This document shows, piece after piece, positions 1-8,865 of a stretch of 56,649 nt of DNA. The DNA is from Caulobacter sp. (GTDB taxonomy: Bacteria; Pseudomonadota; Alphaproteobacteria; Caulobacterales; Caulobacteraceae). The DNA lies in contig JAGIBE010000279.1 in NCBI GenBank assembly GCA_017744495.1, forward strand, positions 1 to 56,649. The letters run 5' to 3'. Below the pieces are notes generated by a model, which had not been told where the DNA came from, searched no databases, and worked only from the letters and a program-made list of their open reading frames with translations. The translations under genes were made by a program, and so were the position numbers. Each line of letters begins with the position of its first letter. The first letter of the stretch is position 1.

Positions 1-1
1 G

Positions 2-478
2 GCCCACCTGACCCAGATGGGGGTGGCCGGAGCGGTGGCGGCGGGCATGCTCAGTCTCGAGGGCGGGATGCAGGTGGTCGCGCGGCTGGGCGGCGGGGCG
101 ATCGGCGACCGGGTCGATCCGCGCTGGCTGCTGGTCTTCGCTCAAGGCCTGCTGGTGATCGGCCTGCTGGCCCTGTCGCGGGCCACGACGCCCTGGCTGC
201 TGACGGCCTATGCGGTGGGCGTCGGCGTCGGGTTCGGCCTGACCGTTCTGGCCGTCAGCCTGCTGCTGCTGAACTATTTCGGCCGCCGCAACAATGTCGA
301 GCTGTTCTCCCTGACCTGCCTGATCGGGGCGGTGTCGGCGGCGGGGCCGTTCATCGGCGGCGCGATCCGCGACCGGGTCGGCTCGTTCACCCCGGCCTTC
401 GAGCTGTTCGCGGCTCTGACGGCGGTGGTGTTCCTGGCGGCCTTGTTCATGCGGCCGCCCTCGGCGCCAAAGGCCTGA
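2..478 (+). CDS. MFS transporter, C-terminal part (cut by window edge)
   Basis: The reading frame is open from base 2, so the gene begins outside the window and only about 158 residues are visible. These contain five or so hydrophobic helices and the cytoplasmic loop GDRVDPR, the charged G-D-R-x-D-P-R type loop found between TM helices of major facilitator superfamily permeases. A second loop, RDRVGSF, and a helix ending at the short hydrophilic C-terminus match the second half of a 12-TM MFS protein. Substrate cannot be told from this fragment. The stop is followed within about 10 bases by a hairpin that serves the convergent porin gene. Confidence 0.75.
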   Translation, partial: AHLTQMGVAGAVAAGMLSLEGGMQVVARLGGGAIGDRVDPRWLLVFAQGLLVIGLLALSRATTPWLLTAYAVGVGVGFGLTVLAVSLLLLNYFGRRNNVELFSLTCLIGAVSAAGPFIGGAIRDRVGSFTPAFELFAALTAVVFLAALFMRPPSAPKA

Positions 479-485
479 GGTCGCC

Positions 486-523
486 GCCAAAGAAAAGGCC
501 GCCTCGACGATGTCGAGGCGGCC
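486..523 (-). terminator. Rho-independent terminator of the TorF porin gene
   Basis: A perfect 12-bp stem (497-508 with 512-523, GGCCGCCTCGAC and its complement) closes a 3-nt loop. On the minus strand it is followed by TTTTCTTT. It lies just downstream of the leftward porin gene and about 20 bases past the end of the rightward MFS gene, so it may act on both transcripts, though only the minus strand has the U-run. Confidence 0.8.
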
Positions 524-550
524 CGTTCCAGACTTCACGAAGCGCGTGGC

Positions 551-1264
551 TTAGAAGGCGACCTTCAGCGAGGCGGTGACCGTCGCGTGATAGATCTTGC
601 CGTAGTCGCTGTGGTTGTTGTCCGAGTAGCGGATGTCGGCGCTGACGTGGTCGGTGATCGCGGCGGTGACGCCGGCGTTCCAGGTCACGTAGCTGTCCGT
701 CAGACCGCCGAAGTAGCCGTTGGTGTCGACTTGCTGACGACCGACCGCGCCGCTCAGGGTCAGTTTTTCACCGATCGGAGCCGAGCCGTTCAGCTCGTAA
801 TAGAAGGCTTCGCCGCCCTTGCCCGGGAATTCCGGCGAGTAGTACAGCGCGGCGCCGACGGTAGCCGGGCCAGCCGGGATCGAACCCGCAGCCTTGACTT
901 CGAAGTAGCTGTACGAGCCCGGCGCGCCGTTCTTGTCCTTGCTGTAGCCGTAGTAGATCACGCCGAGATCCAGCGAGGCCGGGCCGACGGTCGGCTTCAC
1001 GCCGGCGTAGACGTCGATTTCCTGGTCGGGGTGCGGGGTGCCGAAGTCGACGTTCGAGGTCCAGACGCCCGCATAGCCGATGCCGTAGGAGGCGTCGACG
1101 CCGCCGAAGACCTGGCCCTTGGTGTCGGTGTTGCTGATGCCGCGGAAGATGTAGTCGCTGGCGACGCCGACATTGTACGAGAGCTTCAGCTCTTCAGCCA
1201 TCGCGGCGCCGCCCATGGCGACCGAAGCGGCGGCGGCGACCAGCGCCAGTTTCATGAACTTCAT
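551..1264 (-). CDS. TorF family putative porin
   Basis: The 237-residue product has a clear signal peptide (MKFMKLALVAAAASVAMGG, cleaved after AMA) followed by the family's N-terminal block SYNVGVASDYIFRGIS and alternating beta strands ending in an aromatic residue (KVAF). This matches the TorF/TIGR02001 family of small outer-membrane beta-barrel proteins of uncertain substrate. The start was set at 1264 rather than at 1336 because the signal peptide begins there and the purine-rich AAGGGGATAG lies just upstream. It is a single-gene unit with its own terminator. The porin function is by family; a specific solute is not known. Confidence 0.85.
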   Translation of the reverse strand: MKFMKLALVAAAASVAMGGAAMAEELKLSYNVGVASDYIFRGISNTDTKGQVFGGVDASYGIGYAGVWTSNVDFGTPHPDQEIDVYAGVKPTVGPASLDLGVIYYGYSKDKNGAPGSYSYFEVKAAGSIPAGPATVGAALYYSPEFPGKGGEAFYYELNGSAPIGEKLTLSGAVGRQQVDTNGYFGGLTDSYVTWNAGVTAAITDHVSADIRYSDNNHSDYGKIYHATVTASLKVAF

Positions 1265-1519
1265 GTGTTCTATCCCCTTATTTCGTTTTGCCGACCGAAG
1301 GGCTTTGGAGCCTTCACCGTCCAGCGACGCCTGCAAGCGTGTTTACGCACAACTGCATTCGTCGTCGTCTACACCTTAGTTGCAATCGCGTTGGTTAAAT
1401 CGCCAGCAGAAACGGCGCCCTGAGCACAAGGAATAAGCGAAGTGTGACGATTTTGCTGCAGAAGTGGCGTCGGGCGCCACAGTGCGGTGAGGGGGTTTGT
1501 TTACGCTTTACCTGCGGCT

Positions 1520-2323
1520 CTAGCGCATCGCCAAGCTCGCGCCGCCCAGGTGCAGGCCGGCGTCCACCAGCAGGGTCTCGCCGGTGACGTGCCGCGAGGC
1601 GGGCGAAGCCAGGAACACGGCGGATCCGGCGATGTCCTCGGCGGTGGAGGCGACCTTCAGCGGCGCGGCGGCCGCCGCGCCGGCGCGCAGGCGGTCGACC
1701 CTCTCGGCGTCCATGGCCTTGCCGAACCAGGGCGTGTCGATGAAGCCGGGACAGACGGCGTTCACCCGGATGCGCGGCGCTAGGGCCCGGGCCAGCGACA
1801 GGGTCATGGTGGTCAGCGCGCCCTTGGATGCGGCGTAGGGCACGGACGAACCGTTGCCGACCACGCCGGCGATCGAGGCGGTGTTGACCACGGCGCCCGG
1901 CTGCGGCGCGGCCTCCAAGAGGCTGCGGGCGGCGCGGACCATCTGGAAGGCGCCCACGACATTGACCGCGTAGAGCCGCAGGAAGTCTTCGGCGTCCACC
2001 GCGTCGAGATCGGCGTGGTTGGGCGCGAACTTGGTGATTCCGGCGTTGTTGAACAGGGCGTCGATGCGGCCCGTGCCGGCGGCGGCCTGGGCGATTCTGC
2101 GGCAGTCGGCGTCCTGGGCCACGTCGCCCTGGACCAGGACGGCCTTGGCGCCCTCGGCCTCGATCAGCCGGGCGGTCTCCTCGGCCTCGGCGGCGCTGCT
2201 GGCGAAGTTGACCACCACCAGGCCGGCCCCGCGCCGGGCGGTTTCCAGCGCCATGGCCCGGCCTAAGCCCGTGGAGGCGCCGGTGACCACCACCGTGAAG
2301 CCCTCGAAATCGCGTCCGCTCAT
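1520..2323 (-). CDS. SDR family NAD(P)-dependent oxidoreductase
   Basis: A 267-residue classical short-chain dehydrogenase/reductase. Visible motifs are the nucleotide-binding TGASTGLGRA near residue 14, the NNAG motif near residue 91, a serine in NTASIAG, the catalytic YAASK pair, and the PGFIDTPW segment after it. The C-terminal DGx-type ending is VDAGLHLGG. The enzyme would reduce or oxidise a small alcohol/ketone in the cytoplasm; the family is too broad to name a substrate. It is divergent from queF, with about 90 bases between them. Confidence 0.88.
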   Translation of the reverse strand: MSGRDFEGFTVVVTGASTGLGRAMALETARRGAGLVVVNFASSAAEAEETARLIEAEGAKAVLVQGDVAQDADCRRIAQAAAGTGRIDALFNNAGITKFAPNHADLDAVDAEDFLRLYAVNVVGAFQMVRAARSLLEAAPQPGAVVNTASIAGVVGNGSSVPYAASKGALTTMTLSLARALAPRIRVNAVCPGFIDTPWFGKAMDAERVDRLRAGAAAAAPLKVASTAEDIAGSAVFLASPASRHVTGETLLVDAGLHLGGASLAMR

Positions 2324-2415
2324 AGCTGTTCCCTCATCCCAACGCTTGTTTAAGGCGACGATAGCGACACCACGCGCGCTTGTCTCGCGGGGGCGCGGGG
2401 CCTAGATGACCGGCC

Positions 2416-2871
2416 ATGACCGATCTTCATGTGACCCAGCTGGGCCAGGTGGTGGAGCCCGCCGCCAGCCCCGACCAGGCCGTTCTCGAGCGCGTGCCCA
2501 ACCCGCAAAGCGACGTGACCTATCTGGCCCGCTTCGTGGCCCCCGAATTCACCTCGCTGTGCCCGGTGACCGGCCAGCCGGACTTCGCGCATCTGGTCAT
2601 CGACTACGCGCCGGGCGACTGGCTGATCGAGAGCAAGTCGCTGAAGCTCTATCTGACCAGCTTCCGAAACCACGGCTCGTTCCACGAGGACTGCACGGTC
2701 AAGATCGGCCGCAAGATCGTCGAGATCGCCCAGCCCCGCTGGCTGCGCATCGGCGGCTACTGGTACCCGCGCGGCGGCATTCCTATCGACGTGTTCTGGC
2801 AAACGGGGCCGGCGCCGGAGGGGCTGTGGGTCCCCGACCAGGGCGTTGCGCCCTATCGCGGCCGGGGCTGA
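2416..2871 (+). CDS. queF: NADPH-dependent 7-cyano-7-deazaguanine (preQ0) reductase QueF
   Basis: QueF reduces preQ0 to preQ1 in the queuosine tRNA-modification pathway. The 151-residue product is the short, unimodular form. It has the catalytic cysteine segment [14 protein letters not shown], the QueF hallmark [15 protein letters not shown], and the FHED element that contacts the substrate, followed by [10 protein letters not shown] at the C-terminal side. The start at 2416 keeps the conserved N-terminus; another ATG ten bases upstream is in a different frame. It ends at a strong hairpin terminator. No other queuosine gene is adjacent. Confidence 0.95.
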   Translation: MTDLHVTQLGQVVEPAASPDQAVLERVPNPQSDVTYLARFVAPEFTSLCPVTGQPDFAHLVIDYAPGDWLIESKSLKLYLTSFRNHGSFHEDCTVKIGRKIVEIAQPRWLRIGGYWYPRGGIPIDVFWQTGPAPEGLWVPDQGVAPYRGRG

Positions 2872-2907
2872 GGCGTTCCAGGCAAGTCTGGACCGTCAGA
2901 CAAAGGC

Positions 2908-2943
2908 AAAGGGCGCGTCCAGCTGGACGCGCCCTTCTTTTTC
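2908..2943 (+). terminator. Rho-independent terminator after queF
   Basis: A 10-bp perfect stem (2911-2920 with 2925-2934, GGGCGCGTCC and complement, loop AGCT) is followed by TTCTTTTTCT. It sits between the convergent queF and TonB-receptor genes and touches the stop codon of the latter, so it may also stop the leftward transcript, although the minus-strand tail is less U-rich. Confidence 0.85.
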
Positions 2944-5873
2944 TAGCGAGGTGTCACCGGCTGGGCCGGAGAGGCGGGCTGGGCGCCTGAAGGAACGCCC
3001 GTCCGGGGCGCGCCTGTCGGAGGCGGGCCCTGCGGCGTCATACCAGGCCGGACACCTGGCGCCCCGCCCGGCCCACGCACCACCGGGGGCGGGCCGATCA
3101 GCTTGCGGAAGCTGATCCGCACCGTCCGGCCGACCGGGTCGCGATAGTCCGGCTGATAGGCCTGGGGCGTGATCCCCAGTCGGTCGTGCACGTCCTGCTT
3201 GGTGTCGAACAGGTTCTGGATCTGCATCTGCACCCGCGTGCCGCGCAGCCAGGGATGGGCGCGGATCAGGTCCGGCCGCGAGGTCGGATCGGCGAAGACG
3301 TTCAGGCTGAAGGTCGACTGGTCGCCGAAGAACAGGTCCCTGTCGCTGGTCGAGCCGTTCAGCCGGTAGCCGCTGCGCCAGCTGCCGTTCAGGAACATGC
3401 CCATGCCGCTCTTGAAGACGCCGGCCTGCAGCTGCACCTCGTGCTCCGGCCCCGCGCCCGAGCCGCCGTTCAGACGGTCGATGATCGGCAGGCCGTCGCG
3501 GATGGTGATCTCGTCCTTCAATTTCCAGGTGTGGTAGAGCGAGACCTGGAACTGGCCCTGGCCGGGGCGCGGGCCGTTGCGGAAACCGCCACCGCCACCG
3601 CCGCGGAAGCCGCCGCCGCCCGGGCCCGCGCCAGGACCGCCGCCCGGACCGCCGGGGCCGTCAGGGCCGCCCCCACCAGGAGGACCGCCGGGAGGCGGTC
3701 CGCCGCCTCCGAACTGGAAGCCCGGAACACCCGCGCGCGGCTTGCCGAACGGCCGCGACAGGTTGAAGCCCCAGCGCACCTGTTCCTGTTCGGTCTTGGC
3801 GTAGTTCACCGGGCGCGCATCGACGGAGATCAGGTTGCCGTCGTCGTCGCGGTGAACGCGATCGGGGAAGGCGTTCTCGATGTCGGGCGTGATGGCCGGG
3901 AAGCTGTTGGTCGAGTTGTCGATCCGGGTGACGGTGTAGTTGGCGTTGAACTGCAGGTTGGTCTTGGCGTCCTTGGGCAGCGGCCGCAGGGTGACGCCCA
4001 GCTTCATGACTTGGCGGCTGTCGGCCAGCAGGTCGGGGTTGCCGCCCTCGATCCGCGTGGCCAGGACCGTGCGGCTTTTCTTGAAGTCGTAGATCGAGAC
4101 GTTCGGCGTCGCCAGGTACGGGTCGTTCAGCTGCGAGGCCGTGGGCGCGCCCTGTTCATCGGTGTAGCCGACGAGGATGGTCAGCGGGTCAACCGGCGTC
4201 CAGTTGAAGCCGCCGCCGAGGGTTGTCAGGCCGCCGAAGTCCGACAGCTGCTCGTATTCGCCGTTAAAGTTCAGCGACAGGTCGCCCAGCAGCGGCAGCA
4301 CGCCGTTGGCGCGGTTGGTGATCGGCACCTGGATGTTGGTCTGCAGATTGCCGCTGGTGCGCGAGATGTCGCGATCCAGGATCAGATTTTTGCGCGTGTC
4401 GTAGTCGTAGCGGGTGGTGCGCGAGTTCTGGGTCTGGCTGTCGGCGCCGACCTTGAACGTGGTCGACACGTCGCCCGCGGGCGTATGCAGGGGACGGCCG
4501 ACCACCACGAACTCGCCGTTGGCCGTGTTCGAGGTCGAGTGGGCGGTGTCCGCCGAAATCCGGGCGATCAGGGTCGAAGGGATGTTGCCGAAGGGATTGA
4601 CCGCCGGGTCGTTGGCGGCGATCGCGGCCACGAATGCCGCCGCGTCCAGGCCCCGACCGGTGGTGGTGTCGCTGACCGAGCGGGCGAAGCTGCCGGTGGC
4701 GCTCCAGCGCCAGTCGTCCCACCGCCCGTTGGCGGCCGCCGCGATAGTGCCCTTCTGGCTGTCGACCTTGCGCTGCATCGACACGTAGTCGTCGACGTAG
4801 CGATAGAGCTCGACGTTCTGACTGAACGGCGAGAACGGGTTGCCGGTCGGAACGACGGGAGTCTGTTTCTGCGGGTCGGTGGTTTGGCTGGGGTCGCGAA
4901 CGGTGGGCAGGCCCAGATAGCTGAGGGTCGTGGTGTCCTCGAACGAGCCGCTGATCGTGCCCATCGACGACTTGCCCACAGGACGGGTCACCGCGCCGGT
5001 CAGGGAGGCGGCCGTGGTCTTAGGCGCCAGGCTGCGCCAGGCGGTCAGGTCGTCGGTGGCCGGAAGGCCGGAGAAGTCGGCGACCGCCGGCTTCCCGTCC
5101 CCCGCCGCGGCGGGCACGGGCGCGCTGTAGACCGGCCGCCCGGCCAGGGCCGACAGGTCGGCGATCGGCACGCCGTTGACGCCAGTGACGTTGCCGGTCA
5201 GGTCGTAGGGTGCGCCGTCGGCAAGGCGGTTGATGTCGCGCTCGTCCTCGAACAGCGGGGTGTCGTGGCTGATCTTGCCGTTGAACAGCCAGCGCTGGTC
5301 GCCCTGGACGCGGAACAGGGTGCTCTGCAGGTCGCTGCTGGTGCGGCCGCCCTCGGTGGCGCCTTTCAGGCCCACCTCGTTGGTCACGGCGCGGAACCGG
5401 CGACGCAGGACGATGTTCACCACCCGCTGGTCGGCGCGGTAGCCGTAGGTCAGCGAAACTTCCTCCGGCAGGATCTCGAACCGCTCGATAGCTTCGGGCG
5501 GGATGTCGCGGATCTCCTGCATGCCCGAGATGCGACGGCCGTTGATCAGCATGACCGGCTGGCCGTCGCCGCGGCTGCTGCGCAGCTGCGGCTCCAGGAA
5601 CGCCATCAGCTCCGAGATGCTGCCGGCGCCGTAGGCGCGGATCTGGCCGGGGTTCAGCGTCAGGTCTGGCTTGATATCGCCCTCGACCGAGCCGCGGGGC
5701 TTGCCGGCCACCACCTCGACCGCGTCGACCTCGGCCGCGTAGGGATCGGCCTGGGCGGCCGCCTGCTGCGGCGTTTGCTGGACCTGGGCGGCCGGCTGCT
5801 GCTGTACGGGCGCGCCTTCGAGCGCGCCTTCGAGAGCGGCGGCTACGCCGAGAACGAATAGAGAGAGCGTCAT
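2943..5873 (-). CDS. TonB-dependent outer-membrane receptor with Gly/Pro-rich insert and tail
   Basis: A 976-residue TonB-dependent receptor. The start at 5873 gives a signal peptide (MTLSLFVLGVAAALEGALEG); an upstream ATG-initiated extension of 18 residues is not signal-like. A plug domain follows (GAGSISELMAFLEP, PVMLINGRRISGM, ERFEILPEEVSLTYG), then a large beta-barrel ending near VGRTVRISFRKLI. Two odd features are a glycine/proline-rich stretch at about residues 719-770, dominated by PGG and GGG repeats, and a Pro/Gly-rich tail of about 45 residues beyond the last barrel strand. TonB receptors take up siderophores, vitamins or oligosaccharides; substrate unknown. Single gene with a long upstream region. 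Confidence 0.88.
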   Translation of the reverse strand: MTLSLFVLGVAAALEGALEGAPVQQQPAAQVQQTPQQAAAQADPYAAEVDAVEVVAGKPRGSVEGDIKPDLTLNPGQIRAYGAGSISELMAFLEPQLRSSRGDGQPVMLINGRRISGMQEIRDIPPEAIERFEILPEEVSLTYGYRADQRVVNIVLRRRFRAVTNEVGLKGATEGGRTSSDLQSTLFRVQGDQRWLFNGKISHDTPLFEDERDINRLADGAPYDLTGNVTGVNGVPIADLSALAGRPVYSAPVPAAAGDGKPAVADFSGLPATDDLTAWRSLAPKTTAASLTGAVTRPVGKSSMGTISGSFEDTTTLSYLGLPTVRDPSQTTDPQKQTPVVPTGNPFSPFSQNVELYRYVDDYVSMQRKVDSQKGTIAAAANGRWDDWRWSATGSFARSVSDTTTGRGLDAAAFVAAIAANDPAVNPFGNIPSTLIARISADTAHSTSNTANGEFVVVGRPLHTPAGDVSTTFKVGADSQTQNSRTTRYDYDTRKNLILDRDISRTSGNLQTNIQVPITNRANGVLPLLGDLSLNFNGEYEQLSDFGGLTTLGGGFNWTPVDPLTILVGYTDEQGAPTASQLNDPYLATPNVSIYDFKKSRTVLATRIEGGNPDLLADSRQVMKLGVTLRPLPKDAKTNLQFNANYTVTRIDNSTNSFPAITPDIENAFPDRVHRDDDGNLISVDARPVNYAKTEQEQVRWGFNLSRPFGKPRAGVPGFQFGGGGPPPGGPPGGGGPDGPGGPGGGPGAGPGGGGFRGGGGGGFRNGPRPGQGQFQVSLYHTWKLKDEITIRDGLPIIDRLNGGSGAGPEHEVQLQAGVFKSGMGMFLNGSWRSGYRLNGSTSDRDLFFGDQSTFSLNVFADPTSRPDLIRAHPWLRGTRVQMQIQNLFDTKQDVHDRLGITPQAYQPDYRDPVGRTVRISFRKLIGPPPVVRGPGGAPGVRPGMTPQGPPPTGAPRTGVPSGAQPASPAQPVTPR

Positions 5874-6178
5874 AAACCCCGTCGGCCGAAAAATTTGGTC
5901 GGCGTGTAAGTACGCAGACGTCGTCAAGCTGGGCCTTATGCAACCGAAGGCCAGATGACAAGTTACCGATGCTTAAGGTCGAATTGATGCAAGACTGTTA
6001 CATAAAATGTCGTGGTTGATGCACGAGCAGTCCTGTGGCTCGATAGTCCCATGGCTTGGGACTATAGACTAGTATAGCGGCCGATCTGCGACTTTAGTGC
6101 TGATATCGCTCAGGACGAGCCTTCATAACGGCCTCCCACCGATGCCGAAACGCAACAGGGGAAGGCCGCCGGAAAGCC
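5874..6178. promoter_or_regulatory. Intergenic leader/promoter region of the TonB receptor, with an inverted repeat
   Basis: This 305-base gap lies between the nitroreductase and the TonB receptor, both leftward. I see no gene in it. It is less GC-rich than its surroundings and holds a perfect 8-bp inverted repeat, TAGTCCCA at 6044-6051 and TGGGACTA at 6057-6064, next to ACTATAGACTAGTATAG. The repeat could be an operator or a leader hairpin for the receptor. No convincing Fur box or sigma-70 promoter could be assigned by eye. Confidence 0.4.
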
Positions 6179-6796
6179 TCAGTCGGCGGACCATTCCGTG
6201 GTGATCGCCGCCACGTCGGGCCGCACGCGCTCCTGCGGCGCTTCGGTCGAGGTCCCCAGATAGAGGAAGCCGGCCACGAGCTCGTCCTCGGCCAGGCCCA
6301 GGATCGCCTTGGCGCGCGGGTCGTACGAATACCAGTCGGTGATCCAGTTGGCGCCCCAGCCCATGGCCGCGGCGGCCAGCAGCATCTGCTGGCAGACGGC
6401 CGAGGCGCTCTGACGCTGCTCCCACTCAGGGATCTCGCCGGGGATGAAGCGCGAGATCACCGCCACGCAGACCGGCGGCCGGGTAAGCTTGCGCAGGGCG
6501 GCGTTGGCCTTGACCGGATTGGCCTGGCTGTCGGCCAGGGCGGAGATCTTCTCGGCGAAGGCGTCCTTGGCTGGCCCGCGCAGGATCACGAACCGCCAGG
6601 GCGCCAGCTTGCCGTGGTCGGGCACGCGGGCGGCCAAGCGCAGCAGATCGGCCAGCTGGGCGTCGTCCGGGCCGGGCGCGGTCAGGCTCATGGCCGAGGC
6701 CGAGCGCCGCTTGGCCAGGAAGTCCAGCACCGCCTGCGACGGTTCGATCGGCAGCTCCTGGCCGAATTGCGGGGCAGGGGGGACGAAACCGGTCAA
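6179..6796 (-). CDS. Nitroreductase family protein (YdjA-like)
   Basis: A 205-residue FMN-dependent nitroreductase-fold protein. It has the N-terminal FLAKRRSAS segment (the R-R-S FMN-phosphate contact), APDHGKLAPWRF-like residues (VPDHGKLAPWRFVIL), and the C-terminal GWGANWITDWYSYDP and GFLYLG motifs typical of the short YdjA subgroup. I place the start at a TTG codon (6794-6796) because GGAGG sits five bases upstream. The longer ATG frame to 6889 would overlap the divergent Nudix gene and adds an arginine-rich extension without similarity. Physiological substrate unknown. Confidence 0.85.
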   Translation of the reverse strand: MTGFVPPAPQFGQELPIEPSQAVLDFLAKRRSASAMSLTAPGPDDAQLADLLRLAARVPDHGKLAPWRFVILRGPAKDAFAEKISALADSQANPVKANAALRKLTRPPVCVAVISRFIPGEIPEWEQRQSASAVCQQMLLAAAAMGWGANWITDWYSYDPRAKAILGLAEDELVAGFLYLGTSTEAPQERVRPDVAAITTEWSAD

Positions 6797-6872
6797 GACG
6801 ACCTCCGGAAAGCAAGCTAAGGGGGCACACCTAGGGCCGCGCCACGGCCGCCACAAGTCGCGAGCCATTCGC

Positions 6873-7481
6873 ATGACCGATAAACCCACCTGGTTGAAAG
6901 CTCACGGCCGGCCATGGACGGTGACCAGCGAAAAGGCCGTCTACGACAACCCCTGGATAAGCCTGACCGAGTACCAGACGGTCGCCCCCACGGGACGGCC
7001 GGCGCTGTACGGCAAGGTGGCGTTCAAGAACCGGGCGATCGGGATCGTGCCATTGCACGCCGACGGCACGGTGACTCTGGTGGGTCAAAGCCGCTTTCCG
7101 CGGGGCAACTACAGCTGGGAGATCCCGGAGGGCGGCGCGCCCCTGGACGAGGACCCGCTGGACGGCGCCAAGCGCGAGCTGGCCGAGGAGGTCGGGCTGG
7201 AGGCCGCCGACTGGCGCCTGATCCTGACCATGGAACTGTCGAATTCGATCACCGACGAGCTCTGCTACGGCTATCTGGCCCTGGACCTGACGCCTACGGC
7301 GACCGCGCCTGACGAGACGGAGGACCTGGCCATGGTCCGCGTCCCGTTCGCCGAGGCCCTCGACGCGGCGGTGTCGGGCCACATGCCGGACTCCTTGACG
7401 GTGGCTTTACTGCTACGGGTGCACCATATGGCGGTGAAGGGCGAGCTTCCGGAGGGCCTGGCGCGACTTGTGCTGGCCTGA
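6873..7481 (+). CDS. Nudix hydrolase (ADP-ribose pyrophosphatase-like)
   Basis: A 202-residue Nudix hydrolase. The full Nudix box G-x5-E-x7-R-E-L-x-E-E-x-G-L is present without deviation at residues 87-109 (GGAPLDEDPLDGAK then RELAEEVGL), so the metal-binding glutamates are intact. The preceding GNYSWEIPEG matches the ADP-sugar/NDP-sugar pyrophosphatase subgroup, and NPWISLTEYQ at the N-terminus is the usual dimer strand. It would hydrolyse a nucleoside diphosphate linked to another moiety; ADP-ribose is plausible but not shown. It is divergent from the nitroreductase with about 75 bases between starts. Confidence 0.9.
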   Translation: MTDKPTWLKAHGRPWTVTSEKAVYDNPWISLTEYQTVAPTGRPALYGKVAFKNRAIGIVPLHADGTVTLVGQSRFPRGNYSWEIPEGGAPLDEDPLDGAKRELAEEVGLEAADWRLILTMELSNSITDELCYGYLALDLTPTATAPDETEDLAMVRVPFAEALDAAVSGHMPDSLTVALLLRVHHMAVKGELPEGLARLVLA

Positions 7482-7592
7482 GCGCGTTCCTAATTGGCGT
7501 GGGGTTCGACGGCTTGGCCGTTGAATCCAAAGGTCGTCTGGAGCATTTCCAATAAAGATGCTCTAAGAGCGGCGTGGGCGAGGGAGAACCCG

Positions 7593-8423
7593 GTGGCCAA
7601 GCATCTCGAGGTCGTGACGCAGGAAACGACGCCGCCCGTGTGGGCCGCGCTGCGCAATCAGGCCGAACACGCCGCCAAGGCCGAGCCGGCCCTGGCCTCG
7701 CTGCTCAACGCCGTCATCCTCAGCCACGACAACCTGGCCGACGCCCTGACCTTCCAGCTGGCGCGCAAGCTGGGCGACCAGGAGATGCGGGCCATGACCG
7801 CCCGCGAATTCGCCGCCGACGCCTTCGAGAGCGATCCGTCTCTGGTGGCCGCCGCCGAGGCCGATCTGGTGGCCGTGTTCGAGCGTGACCCGGCCACCAA
7901 GGGCTACGTCCAGCCGTTCCTGTTCTTCAAGGGTTTCCTGGCCCTGCAGACCCACCGCGTGTCGCACTGGCTGTGGAGCCAGGGCCGCGAGACCCTGGCC
8001 TTCTATCTGCAGAGCCGGGCCAGCGAGGTCTTCCAGGTCGACATCAATCCCGCCGCCCGCATCGGCAAGGGCGTGTTCATCGACCACGGCACCGGTATCG
8101 TCATCGGCGAGACCGCAGTGGTCGGCGACGACGTCTCGATGCTGCACGGCGTGACCCTGGGCGGCACCGGCGCCGACCGCGGCGACCGCCACCCCAAGAT
8201 CGGCAAGGGCGTCCTGCTGGGCGCCGGCTCCAAGGTGCTGGGCAACATCCAGATCGGCGAATACGCCAAGATCGCCTCGGGCTCGGTGGTGCTCAAGCCC
8301 GTGCCCCCACACTGCACGGCCGCCGGTGTGCCGGCCCGGATCGTGAATTGTCCCACCTGCGAAGAGCCGGCCCGGACGATGGACCACACGCTGGCCGACG
8401 TGGTCTACGACTACGTGATCTGA
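7593..8423 (+). CDS. cysE: Serine O-acetyltransferase
   Basis: CysE transfers acetyl from acetyl-CoA to L-serine, the first committed step of cysteine synthesis. The 276-residue length equals the classic form. The N-terminal helical SAT domain (PVWAALRNQAEHAAKAEP onward) is followed by a left-handed beta-helix with the signature DHGTGIVIGETAVVGD and LHGVTLGGTG, which carry the catalytic Asp/His and the acetyl-CoA loop. The start is a GTG at 7593 with AGGGAG six bases upstream; the longer frame from 7494 has no family similarity. It stands alone, with no cysK next to it. Confidence 0.95.
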   Translation: MAKHLEVVTQETTPPVWAALRNQAEHAAKAEPALASLLNAVILSHDNLADALTFQLARKLGDQEMRAMTAREFAADAFESDPSLVAAAEADLVAVFERDPATKGYVQPFLFFKGFLALQTHRVSHWLWSQGRETLAFYLQSRASEVFQVDINPAARIGKGVFIDHGTGIVIGETAVVGDDVSMLHGVTLGGTGADRGDRHPKIGKGVLLGAGSKVLGNIQIGEYAKIASGSVVLKPVPPHCTAAGVPARIVNCPTCEEPARTMDHTLADVVYDYVI

Positions 8424-8427
8424 ACGA

Positions 8428-8862
8428 TCAGCTCATTCGCGTTGTCATCGCGGCGCGTCCGGCCCTCGCCAACGCGAGAACCTTGTCACGCACTTGCCGG
8501 TAGAGCATCGCTGGCAACAGGCCGTAGGCGTACTGGGTTTCGCCGCGTTGAACAGGACGTAGATCGACGCCGGGCCAGACAAAACGATTGAGATCAGCGG
8601 CGATGATCCACGATCGCGCGCCGTCGAGGCCAAGGCGCGCCTTGGTCGCCGGCGGAATCTCCACGGCGTTTTCGGCGTCGGTCGGCGGGCTGTGGGTGAT
8701 TGGAGCCACCGTCACCACGGTTTGCCCGTCTTTCGTTTCGACCGTCAGGATGATGACGCAGGGGCGATCCTTCCGCCCCTCTTCTCGCCCCGCCATGGCC
8801 TCGTCGCGCCAGAGATAGGCGTAGCCGATGACCAGTCCCGGCGCGGGATCGGGAAGCGCCAC
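8428..8862 (-). CDS. PemK/MazF-like toxin of a type II toxin-antitoxin pair
   Basis: The 144-residue product resembles the alphaproteobacterial PemK-like growth-inhibitor family: PGLVIGYAYLWRDE at the N-terminus, KDRPCVIIL on the first core strand, VTVAPITHSPP on the next, and RSWIIAADLNRFVWPG. RPxVIL and PxTxxP-like strands are the MazF/PemK fold markers, so endoribonuclease activity is likely by family. It begins three bases after the stop of a Phd-like antitoxin, the usual antitoxin-first order. Its 3' end abuts cysE convergently with only four bases between stops. Confidence 0.75.
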   Translation of the reverse strand: MALPDPAPGLVIGYAYLWRDEAMAGREEGRKDRPCVIILTVETKDGQTVVTVAPITHSPPTDAENAVEIPPATKARLGLDGARSWIIAADLNRFVWPGVDLRPVQRGETQYAYGLLPAMLYRQVRDKVLALARAGRAAMTTRMS

Positions 8863-8865
8863 GGA

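Noticed and set aside
587..1423. Long plus-strand frame opposite the porin gene
   Set aside because: It is the antisense of the TorF gene, with valine/arginine-rich composition and no family similarity.
1485..1515. Fourth copy of the ECF-like motif at GGTGAGGG near 1486
   Set aside because: No CGTC at 16 bases and no AAATC before it.
3186..5861. 891-codon plus-strand frame opposite the TonB receptor
   Set aside because: A GC-rich antisense shadow; the minus strand has a clear signal peptide, plug and barrel.
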